Below, in pieces: positions 9,778-17,930 of a stretch of DNA of 33,916 bases. The stretch comes from Prevotellaceae bacterium (GTDB taxonomy: Bacteria; Bacteroidota; Bacteroidia; Bacteroidales; UBA932). How positions within the stretch are numbered: the stretch's first letter is position 1; every line of letters begins with the position of its first letter. The notes below the pieces were generated by a model. It worked only from the letters and a program-made list of their open reading frames with translations, made no database searches and was not told where the DNA came from. Both the position numbers and the translations under genes were made by a program. The DNA lies in assembly GCA_031281125.1 (NCBI GenBank), contig JAITFU010000043.1:1-33916 (forward strand), read 5' to 3'.

Positions 9778-10495
9778 AACTTTGGGCAATTTGGGCAAGG
9801 CCAATAAATACTAAATTGCAATCAACAAATATCGGTGTTTTTAGCATTTGTGCAAAAAAAAGTGCATCTCCACCGGTAAATATAATTGTTTTGTCCTGAT
9901 TTTTAGCTATATATCCTTCGAGCTCATGTACAATTCCCCAAATAACGCCTGCAACAATGTTTCCACGTGTATCTATCCCATATTCAGGCACTTCCTCGTC
10001 TTTTGATGGCAAAATCAAAGGCAACGCGTATGTAAATTGATGCAGCGCTTTGCACCGCATTTGCAGACCCAAAGAGATGTTTCCTCCCATAAATTGCCGC
10101 TCTTTGCTTATAAAATCGTAGGTAATTGCCGTCCCAAAGTCGATTACCAAGAGATCTTTTCCCGGGTATTGCGTCACCGCCCCCACTCCTGCCGCCAAGC
10201 GATCGGCGCCAAGACGGTCGGGCGTTTGGTAATCGATCCTAAGTACGGTGGGGGTATCGCCATCCACCACTATCAACTTGCCTGCTTTCTCCTTTAACCA
10301 CAAAATTAATTGGGAATCACGCTCTTGTACCGAACTCAACACAATTGTATCAAAAACCTCATCCGTAGTCACCTCTTGCAGGTATAACAAAGGATTCAAC
10401 CCATCCTTTGTAAAGATCGGTTCAATCTCTTTGCCAACGGAATATGCAGCTTTGCACGCCGTGTTTCCAATATCAATGATAAGATTTTTCTTCAT
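9764..10495 (-). CDS. coaX: Type III pantothenate kinase
   Basis: MKKNLIIDIGNTACKAAYS, DRLGADRLAAGVGA, LLVIDFGTAITYDFI, GGNISLGLQMRCKALHQFT, IIFTGGDA motifs. Confidence 0.96.
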   Translation of the reverse strand: MKKNLIIDIGNTACKAAYSVGKEIEPIFTKDGLNPLLYLQEVTTDEVFDTIVLSSVQERDSQLILWLKEKAGKLIVVDGDTPTVLRIDYQTPDRLGADRLAAGVGAVTQYPGKDLLVIDFGTAITYDFISKERQFMGGNISLGLQMRCKALHQFTYALPLILPSKDEEVPEYGIDTRGNIVAGVIWGIVHELEGYIAKNQDKTIIFTGGDALFFAQMLKTPIFVDCNLVFIGLAQIAQSYAEK

Positions 10496-13400
10496 TTGGT
10501 CTCATGTTTATCATTTGTGTATATGCCTGTTCTACGCTCGTCACTCCGGGAATCGTTACAAAGAGCTTATTGTTTTGTTCCTTTACCCTATAAGCGGGTT
10601 GCTTTTGAATATGTTGCAGCATCTTGGCAAAGAGCGGGGAGCGGTAGTAGGGCGATAACTGGTTAAATATAAAATATACAATCATCATGCCATTCTTAAG
10701 CACAATCTTTTCGAAACCTAAGGAGATGGCCAAACGCCGCAACCTCACCACATACACCAACTGCAAAACCTCCGGCGGAACGGGGCCAAACCTGTCTTTT
10801 AGTTCATCCAAAAATTGCTGCAACGGACCTTCCTCTTTAATGCTGTTTACCTCCTTATAGAGGCGTATCTTCTCGGCAGTTTGTGAAACATAGTCGTCCG
10901 GAATCAACACCTCCAAATCGGTATCAACTACACAATCAGAAATATACTCTTCTCCCACCACACGTTGCAATACGCCCGCCGCGCCCAACTCCGGCCCCTC
11001 TTCCCCCTGCTCTTCCCGAATCTCTCTAAATGCCTCCTCCAAAATACGTTGGTATGTCTCAAATCCAATCTCCGCCATAAATCCGCTCTGCTCCCCTCCC
11101 AACAAATTTCCCGCACCCCTAATGTCAAGATCTTGCATAGCAATGTTAAATCCGCTTCCTAACTCAGAAAAAGCCTCAATTGCACGCAACCTCCTGCGCG
11201 CCTCATCGGTCATCACCAACCCGCGCGGCGCCAAGAGGTAACAAAACGCCCGCCGGTTAGACCGCCCTACCCTGCCCCGCAACTGATGCAGGTCGCTCAA
11301 TCCAAAGTTCTGTGCATGGTTAATAATCATTGTATTGGCGTTAGGTATGTCAATCCCGTTTTCGATAATCGTGGTACACACCAACAGGTCGTACCCTCCG
11401 CCCATAAAGTCTAAGATCACCCGTTCTAACTCCTTAGGCTCCATCTGCCCATGTCCCACGCAGGTACGCACGTCCGGACAAATCCGCCGTATCATCTCCT
11501 CCACCGCATAGATATCCTCAACCCGGTTGTGTACAAAAAAGAGTTGTCCACCGCGCTCCACCTCATAGTTTACGGCATTCTTAATAAGCTCCTCATCAAA
11601 CAGTTGAAGCTCTGTATGTACCGGAATACGGTTGGGCGGAGGGGTGTTGATAATAGACAAGTCTCTGGCGCCCATGAGCGAAAACTGAAGGGTCCGGGGG
11701 ATGGGTGTGGCCGTAAGCGTCAGGGTATCCACGTGTAACCTAAGTTGCCGCAACCGCTCCTTTGCCGATACGCCAAATTTTTGCTCCTCATCTACAATCA
11801 GCAATCCTAAATCTTTAAATATCACGTCATTGTTAAGTATTCGGTGCGTTCCTATCAAAATATCGACTTTGCCCTCCTTTACACGCTCCAACGTCTTTTT
11901 TACCTCGTTTGCCGACCTTAATCGGCACACAAAATCGACCGTTACCGGCGTTTGGCGCAGACGCTCTTTAAATGTGTTCCAATGTTGCAGCGCCAAAATA
12001 GTAGTGGGCACCAACACCGCCGTCTGTTTTCCCGCCGCCGCCGCCTTAAATGCCGCTCGAATAGCCACTTCTGTCTTTCCAAACCCCACATCGCCACATA
12101 TCAGGCGATCCATTGGATACGACTTCTCCATATCTTGCTTTACCGCCTGTGTTGCTTTGAGCTGATCGGGCGTATCTTCGTAAATAAACGACGATTCCAA
12201 CTCGTGTTGCAAATATCCGTCCGGATCAAAGGCAAATCCCTGAGACGATTGACGTTTGGCATAGAGCAAAATCAGGTCGCGGGCAATGTCCTTTACCCTC
12301 TTTTTGGTTTGCAACTTGAGTTTTTGCCATGTACCCGTTCCCAATTGATATATCTTGGGCGGTTGGGCGTCTTTGCTCTTGTACCTTGATATCCTATGCA
12401 ATCCATGAATGTTTACAAAGAGTACATCGTTGTTTTTATAGATCAGTTTTACCACCTCCTGAGGCATTCCGTTGATCTCTGTACGCACCAATCCGCCAAA
12501 AACGCCCACTCCATGGTCAATGTGTACGATGTAGTCGCCAATGGTAAAACCGCTCAGTTCCTGCACGGTAATGCGCTCGCTGCGCTCTACGCTCCTGCGC
12601 GCCTTTACGCGGTGGTATCTATCAAATATCTGATGATCGGTAAATACGCATATCCTTGCAACATGGTCAATAAAACCTTGATTCAGCAACGCCGGTTGCG
12701 GTGTAAAGTCAATAACCGATCGCCCTACAGAGGCAAAAATCTCTCTAAATCGATCGATCTGAGACGGGCTTTCGCTCAACATAAAAAGTGTGTAACCCTG
12801 CGACCTCCTATTGATCATCTCCTGTGCCAGGAGTTCAAAATTTTTGTGAAAGAGCGGCTGCGGCTCTGTATGAAATGTCACCGTAATGTTGGGGCGTTCA
12901 CTGCCGGGTAAAGGCGAAAAGTAACAGCGGCGACACCTTACAAGATGCTCGGTAACTCCTTTGTAATCAAGCGCTTCTTTTTGGATTGGTGTGTCGATCC
13001 AAAGAGTAGCCTCTCCCTCCAAAAATTCGAGCAACGATACCCCATCTTCCTCCTCCCCCACTTCTTGAACATTGGAAACGAGCATCACCTCTGTACGTTT
13101 CTCTATGGAACGTTGTGTGTTGCAGTCAAAAACACGAATCTCTTCCACTTGGTCCCCAAAGAAATCGATTCGGTACGCCATATTTTCGTTGTACGAGAAG
13201 AGGTCTATGATCCCTCCGCGCACGGCAAACTGCCCGGGCTCCGTCACAAACTCCACCCGTTCAAACATCATAAACAAGAGTTGCTCTTTGATAAAGTCGT
13301 GCGATAATTTGTCCCCCACGTTTATTCTTACACTGTTGTTTGTAAGCGCTTTTTTCTTGGCCACTCTTTGCGCCATTGCCTCCGGATAGGTGGTGATGAA

Positions 13401-13778
13401 GATTGGGGCGGCGCCGGCGCTCCGCAACGTTACGGCGCTTAGTGCCGCTGTACGCTGTACCTGTGCAGATGAGTCGCTATATTTGTTGATCTTTTTCTTT
13501 GCTGATGTTGGATAAAAAAAGACCAAATCGGGATCGGTGGAGACCTCTAAGTCGTGGGCAAACCAAAGCGCCTCTTCGCGACCGGGCAACACCACCACAT
13601 GAATGCCCTCCGTAACTACGCACGACAATGCCAACGCACGCGAGGAGCCGGTAAGCCCCTCTATGTACGCCACATCTTTTTGATTTTGTGTTAGATGTGT
13701 CGATAGTTCCAAAACGGAAGGTTGTCCGGAAAATGATTCCCGGACAACCGACACATTTCGTATTATGTTACGATCCAA
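10473..13778 (-). CDS. mfd: Transcription-repair coupling factor
   Basis: 1101 aa; UvrB-like N-terminus, CarD-like RNAP-interaction domain (GDYIVHIDHGVGVFGGL), RecG-like helicase motifs (ICGDVGFGKTEVAIRAAFKA, DEEQKFGV, TLTATPIPRTLQFS), C-terminal TRCF domain. Confidence 0.98.
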   Translation of the reverse strand: MDRNIIRNVSVVRESFSGQPSVLELSTHLTQNQKDVAYIEGLTGSSRALALSCVVTEGIHVVVLPGREEALWFAHDLEVSTDPDLVFFYPTSAKKKINKYSDSSAQVQRTAALSAVTLRSAGAAPIFITTYPEAMAQRVAKKKALTNNSVRINVGDKLSHDFIKEQLLFMMFERVEFVTEPGQFAVRGGIIDLFSYNENMAYRIDFFGDQVEEIRVFDCNTQRSIEKRTEVMLVSNVQEVGEEEDGVSLLEFLEGEATLWIDTPIQKEALDYKGVTEHLVRCRRCYFSPLPGSERPNITVTFHTEPQPLFHKNFELLAQEMINRRSQGYTLFMLSESPSQIDRFREIFASVGRSVIDFTPQPALLNQGFIDHVARICVFTDHQIFDRYHRVKARRSVERSERITVQELSGFTIGDYIVHIDHGVGVFGGLVRTEINGMPQEVVKLIYKNNDVLFVNIHGLHRISRYKSKDAQPPKIYQLGTGTWQKLKLQTKKRVKDIARDLILLYAKRQSSQGFAFDPDGYLQHELESSFIYEDTPDQLKATQAVKQDMEKSYPMDRLICGDVGFGKTEVAIRAAFKAAAAGKQTAVLVPTTILALQHWNTFKERLRQTPVTVDFVCRLRSANEVKKTLERVKEGKVDILIGTHRILNNDVIFKDLGLLIVDEEQKFGVSAKERLRQLRLHVDTLTLTATPIPRTLQFSLMGARDLSIINTPPPNRIPVHTELQLFDEELIKNAVNYEVERGGQLFFVHNRVEDIYAVEEMIRRICPDVRTCVGHGQMEPKELERVILDFMGGGYDLLVCTTIIENGIDIPNANTMIINHAQNFGLSDLHQLRGRVGRSNRRAFCYLLAPRGLVMTDEARRRLRAIEAFSELGSGFNIAMQDLDIRGAGNLLGGEQSGFMAEIGFETYQRILEEAFREIREEQGEEGPELGAAGVLQRVVGEEYISDCVVDTDLEVLIPDDYVSQTAEKIRLYKEVNSIKEEGPLQQFLDELKDRFGPVPPEVLQLVYVVRLRRLAISLGFEKIVLKNGMMIVYFIFNQLSPYYRSPLFAKMLQHIQKQPAYRVKEQNNKLFVTIPGVTSVEQAYTQMINMRPNEEKSYH

Positions 13779-13801
13779 TAATAAGTAGTTCCTTGGTTCA
13801 A

Positions 13802-14281
13802 TTATGGTTCGAACTCTTGAACCACTTTAATATCAATCCCTCTATCAACCGCAGCAGGAATGTCGTCATTCCAAACGTGGATCACATCACTTCTCTCAAA
13901 AGCTTCTTTGTTGGGCAAAACAGTCACTGTTACATAACCATTAAACACCCCGATCTTCTTATGGGAATAACTGATTGTCATCCATCTGTCTTCATTTACA
14001 AAGGTAACCACTCCGTTTTTATACTCCGGATCTCCGGGTAACGGATGGGTAAAAATGGGACCCAAAGATAGGGGCCACGCCATCCATTTAGGCAAAGTGG
14101 TTTCTATGTACAATGTCTGCGCTCCGCCTTCGGGTGGAAATTCCAACTTGGTTACCACCTTACCCGACCGGGAATCCTTTGCAGTAATGTACAACATTTG
14201 ATCTAATGTCGAAATCGCTACACAGGCCGAAAGACAAAGCGCCGCTACGGGGAGAAAGAGGAGGAGTCGTTTCACAATCAA
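13802..14281 (-). CDS. Small predicted lipoprotein, hypothetical
   Basis: MIVKRLLLFLPVAALCLSAC lipobox. Start is TTG at 14281 overlapping the TGA stop of the upstream gene; GTG at 14275 is an alternative start. Confidence 0.7.
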   Translation of the reverse strand: MIVKRLLLFLPVAALCLSACVAISTLDQMLYITAKDSRSGKVVTKLEFPPEGGAQTLYIETTLPKWMAWPLSLGPIFTHPLPGDPEYKNGVVTFVNEDRWMTISYSHKKIGVFNGYVTVTVLPNKEAFERSDVIHVWNDDIPAAVDRGIDIKVVQEFEP

Positions 14282-15336
14282 ATTTTAAATTCCAACTCTA
14301 TGGTCTCAAAACCTACCATAACCGTACATTTAAGAGATATGGTTTTGGTTAAGTGGCCAAATGCAATACCAAACTCGCCGTCGAGTAAAGATTGAGGTCC
14401 GGGAGTGGTTATAGTTGAGCCATCTCCGGTAAATCCTGTAACTTCCCAATCAATAATAATTCCAACTACTGAAATAAAGCGGGCATACAAATCCTCGGCC
14501 ATGCTCAAAGGTAATGCATAACTGTTGCCCTCGTTTGCATATCCTGCTTTTATAGCAGCATTAAAGTCTTTGGTTATTTCTGCAGCAATATAGTCAGCAA
14601 TCTCTGCATGGGTAGGAGCAGCAAAACTCACCCTAAAACCTGTGTACATATTGTCGTCATTACATCCGGTGGCCTCAATCCAAATCATATACTCGCCTTC
14701 AAAGTATGGGTCAATACGATTAATGGTCACTTCGGCAGAATAGAGGGGAATGGGGAACGAGAAACCGGTAAGTTCAGTGAACGGAACGGGGGTCACCACC
14801 TTCTCGGGCCATGTAACGGTAAACAAAGGATCATCATCGCCATTGACCACGGTAATGGTCCAGAAGTGGCCATTTTTTTCCGTCAAAACCGTATGATCCC
14901 ATTGCCAACTACCATCTGCAGCATTAAAGAAATGTACACCGCCTTCTTCCATAACCGTCCAGAATGGGCGTGTTGATTCAACCCACACGGTCTTAACCAT
15001 ATCGGCTATCTGTTTCTTTTCTGCATTGGCTTGTCTAAAACGGATAGGATAGTTTTCTTCAAAATCATCATACCAATTCTCAGCAAGGGCGTCGTCAATA
15101 CACATTGTGATGTCGCCCCAATTTTTAATACAAGATCTGAAGTTGCCGGGTAGAATCAGGTCAACAAAACGAATAGGCATGCCGGGTAAAATTCCGCAGA
15201 GAATATCTCCCCCACGCTCGGTAAATGTTTGCACATAAGTATAGTCGCATGCCGGGTGAGTCGGAACGGGACCAAACATATCGCACGCGCTAAAGCCAAA
15301 GCTTAGCAAAAGTCCAATTACAAGTAATTTTTTCAT
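14278..15336 (-). CDS. Predicted lipoprotein, tandem paralog A
   Basis: MKKLLVIGLLLSFGFSAC lipobox; 352 aa; close paralog of 15389..16453. Confidence 0.85.
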   Translation of the reverse strand: MKKLLVIGLLLSFGFSACDMFGPVPTHPACDYTYVQTFTERGGDILCGILPGMPIRFVDLILPGNFRSCIKNWGDITMCIDDALAENWYDDFEENYPIRFRQANAEKKQIADMVKTVWVESTRPFWTVMEEGGVHFFNAADGSWQWDHTVLTEKNGHFWTITVVNGDDDPLFTVTWPEKVVTPVPFTELTGFSFPIPLYSAEVTINRIDPYFEGEYMIWIEATGCNDDNMYTGFRVSFAAPTHAEIADYIAAEITKDFNAAIKAGYANEGNSYALPLSMAEDLYARFISVVGIIIDWEVTGFTGDGSTITTPGPQSLLDGEFGIAFGHLTKTISLKCTVMVGFETIELEFKI

Positions 15337-15388
15337 AAATAATTTATTTTTAAGTTTTTAATTAATTTTCAAACCATACGGTACCTAA

Positions 15389-16453
15389 TCAAATTTTAAA
15401 TTCCAACTCTATGGTCTCCCAACCTACCATAACCGTACATTTAAGAGATATGGTTTTGGTTAAGTGGCCAAATGCAATACCAAACTCGCCGTCGAGCAAA
15501 GATTGAGGTCCGGGAGTGGTTATAGTTGAGCCATCTCCGGTAAATCCTGTAACTTCCCATTTAACAATTATTCCAACCTCTGAAATAAAGCGGTCAACCA
15601 AATCGTTGGTGATGCTCAAAGGTAATGCATAACTGTTGCCCTCGTTGACATATCCTGCTTTTATAGCAGCATTAAAGTCTTTGGTTATTTCTGCAGCAAT
15701 ATATTCAGCCATCTCAGCATGGGTAGGAGCAGTAAAATACATGCCAAAACCGGTGTACATAGATTTGTCATCGCAACCCGTTGCCTCTACTGCAAAGATA
15801 AAGCCGCCTTCAAAGTATGGGTCAATACGATTAATGGTCACTTCGGCAGAATAGAGAGGAATGGGGAATGAGAAACCGGTAAGTTCATGGAACGGAACAG
15901 GGGTTACCACCTTCTCGGGCCACGTAACGGTAAACAAGGGTTCATCTCCACCATTTATGGTTAACGTGCAGAAATGACCGTCTTTTGAGTAAAAAACATC
16001 AACACCTTCTTCCAACTCTAGATATCCACCGTCTTCTTTGTAGTGTTTTAAACCCTCATTGTGGAGCGTCCAGAAGGGGCGTGTGGATTCAACCCACACG
16101 GTCTTAACCATATCGGCTTTCTGTTTCTTTTCTGCATTGGCTTGTCTAAAGACGAGCGGATAGTTATTAAGCATATCACTACTCCAATCCTCATTCTCAA
16201 TAATGGCTTCCTCAATACACCCAATAATAAAGCTTTGATCTCCAATACAAGTTCTAAAGTTGCCCGGGAGAATAAGGTCAACAAAACGAATGGGGTAGCC
16301 GGGTAAAATACCGCAGAGAATATCTCCCCCACGCTCGGTAAATGTTTGCACATAAGTATAGTCACATGCCGGGTGGGTCGGTACGGGACCAAACATATCG
16401 CACGCGCTAAAGCCAAAGCTCAGCAAAAGTCCAATTACAAGTAATTTTTTCAT
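15389..16453 (-). CDS. Predicted lipoprotein, tandem paralog B
   Basis: MKKLLVIGLLLSFGFSAC lipobox; 354 aa; shares long near-identical blocks with 14278..15336. Confidence 0.85.
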   Translation of the reverse strand: MKKLLVIGLLLSFGFSACDMFGPVPTHPACDYTYVQTFTERGGDILCGILPGYPIRFVDLILPGNFRTCIGDQSFIIGCIEEAIIENEDWSSDMLNNYPLVFRQANAEKKQKADMVKTVWVESTRPFWTLHNEGLKHYKEDGGYLELEEGVDVFYSKDGHFCTLTINGGDEPLFTVTWPEKVVTPVPFHELTGFSFPIPLYSAEVTINRIDPYFEGGFIFAVEATGCDDKSMYTGFGMYFTAPTHAEMAEYIAAEITKDFNAAIKAGYVNEGNSYALPLSITNDLVDRFISEVGIIVKWEVTGFTGDGSTITTPGPQSLLDGEFGIAFGHLTKTISLKCTVMVGWETIELEFKI

Positions 16454-16605
16454 AATTAATTGATTTTTAAGTTTTTAATTGATATTTTTAATAATTATTC
16501 TTCCATTTATAGCTAATTATGCGACTACAAATATATAAAAAATTTCATATCAAACATATTTTTCATCTTTTTTTTAAAAAATGTGCAAATTTTTGCTGAT
16601 AAGTT

Positions 16606-16614
16606 TGTGGATAA
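16606..16614 (-). promoter_or_regulatory. DnaA-box match TTATCCACA
   Basis: Plus strand TGTGGATAA at 16606-16614, reverse complement TTATCCACA (exact consensus), in the AT-rich intergenic region 16454-16884. Confidence 0.45.
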
Positions 16615-16872
16615 GTTTTGGTAAATATATTTTGAAATGTAAATAAAAGTTATACCAAAGATCATTTTTATATAACCAAATTATATTAACTCTTTTTTTT
16701 CCAAATTTATTCACCTGTAATCAACCAACCATTTATATATACCCTTCTCAAAATTAATTATTTATAAAACTTATCACGTTATAAACATGCTATAAATATT
16801 ATCAAAATAGCTTTTTTTAAGAAATTAAATATTATAAGATAGAACAAGCGCTGTTTATATCTTTTTTTTCTC

Positions 16873-16881
16873 TACTTTTGC
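16873..16881 (+). promoter_or_regulatory. Bacteroidetes -7 box upstream of ruvB
   Basis: TACTTTTGC matches TANNTTTGC, 3 nt before the ATG at 16885. No clear -33 box. Confidence 0.5.
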
Positions 16882-16884
16882 CTT

Positions 16885-17916
16885 ATGAACGAACAACCTC
16901 CATATTTTCAGAAAGAGCTTATTGATAACGATTTTGAGTCGTCTATCCGACCATTGGAGTTTCATGAGTTTGCCGGTCAGGAGAAGATTATAGAAAATCT
17001 TAAAGTTTTTGTAAAGGCGGCGATCATGCGCAAAGAGGCATTAGACCACGTATTGTTTCATGGTCCTCCCGGCTTGGGTAAAACCACATTAGCACATATT
17101 GTTGCAAAAGAGCTTAATGTAGGAATGAAACTCACTTCCGGTCCGGTATTGGATAAACCCGGCGATTTAGCGGGCTTGCTTACGGGATTAGAAGAGGGCG
17201 ATATTTTATTTATTGATGAGATTCACCGCCTTTCGCCTGTGGTTGAGGAGTATCTATACTCCGCTATGGAGGATTGTAAGATCGATATTTTGATTGACAA
17301 AGGCCCGGGCGCCCGCTCCGTACAGATCAACCTTAATCCCTTTACCCTTATTGGCGCCACCACAAGAAGCGGTCTTTTAACCGCTCCATTAAGGGCTCGT
17401 TTTGGAATACAGTGTCACTTAGAATATTACGATTCAAAGGTACTTCTTCAGATTGTTCAACGCAGTGCATATATATTAAAGGTACAAATTGACCCTCAAG
17501 CCGCCATGGAGATCGCTGCAAGAAGCAGGGGCACGCCCCGTATTGCCAATGCCCTCTTGCGCCGCGTTCGCGACTTTGCGCAGGTAAAGGGGAGTGGAGT
17601 GATCAATATTGACATTACCCACTATGCCCTTGACGCCCTCAATATAGATAAACGCGGTTTAGATCAAATGGATAATAAAATTTTATCCACTATTATCCAA
17701 AAGTTTAAGGGAGGCCCCGTTGGCATCACAACCATTGCTACTGCGGTAAGCGAAGAGGCCGGCACAATCGAAGAGGTATATGAACCTTTCCTTATTAAAG
17801 AGGGTTTTCTACAGCGCACACCTCGCGGACGCGAAGCTACCGATCTTGCCTATCAACACCTTCACATTGAGCGTACCGAGAAGTCTCCTTCTCCACCCAC
17901 TCTTTTCTCCACTTAA
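16885..17916 (+). CDS. ruvB: Holliday junction branch migration DNA helicase RuvB
   Basis: [88 protein letters not shown]. Confidence 0.98.
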   Translation: MNEQPPYFQKELIDNDFESSIRPLEFHEFAGQEKIIENLKVFVKAAIMRKEALDHVLFHGPPGLGKTTLAHIVAKELNVGMKLTSGPVLDKPGDLAGLLTGLEEGDILFIDEIHRLSPVVEEYLYSAMEDCKIDILIDKGPGARSVQINLNPFTLIGATTRSGLLTAPLRARFGIQCHLEYYDSKVLLQIVQRSAYILKVQIDPQAAMEIAARSRGTPRIANALLRRVRDFAQVKGSGVINIDITHYALDALNIDKRGLDQMDNKILSTIIQKFKGGPVGITTIATAVSEEAGTIEEVYEPFLIKEGFLQRTPRGREATDLAYQHLHIERTEKSPSPPTLFST

Positions 17917-17930
17917 TCCCATTTTTTATT

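Larger units (their letters stand above)
14278..16480 (-). repeat. Tandem gene duplication including the 5' leader (units about 14278-15365 and 15389-16480)
   Basis: Both coding regions and the sequences just upstream of each start (ATTTTTTTAAGTTTTTAATT-type leader: 'atttatttttaagtttttaatta' vs 'attgatttttaagtttttaattg') are shared. Confidence 0.85.

Noticed and set aside
9963-9975. Additional CACGTG-containing sites (near 9967, 11729, 27784, 31040) as parS
   Set aside because: Flanking bases do not match the TGTTT/AAACA arms.
10248-13389. Many plus-strand ORFs antisense to mfd (e.g. 11701..12165, 12396..12911)
   Set aside because: They lie opposite a clearly coding gene, have low-complexity antisense-like composition, and show no recognisable domains.
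14278-16453. Diversity-generating retroelement variable repeats as the cause of the patchy lipoprotein divergence
   Set aside because: No reverse transcriptase or template repeat in the window, changes are not restricted to adenines, include length differences, and occur in several internal patches rather than at a 3' variable repeat.
17683-17691. TTATCCACT in ruvB as a DnaA box
   Set aside because: 8/9 match inside conserved coding sequence (ILSTIIQ); likely coincidental.
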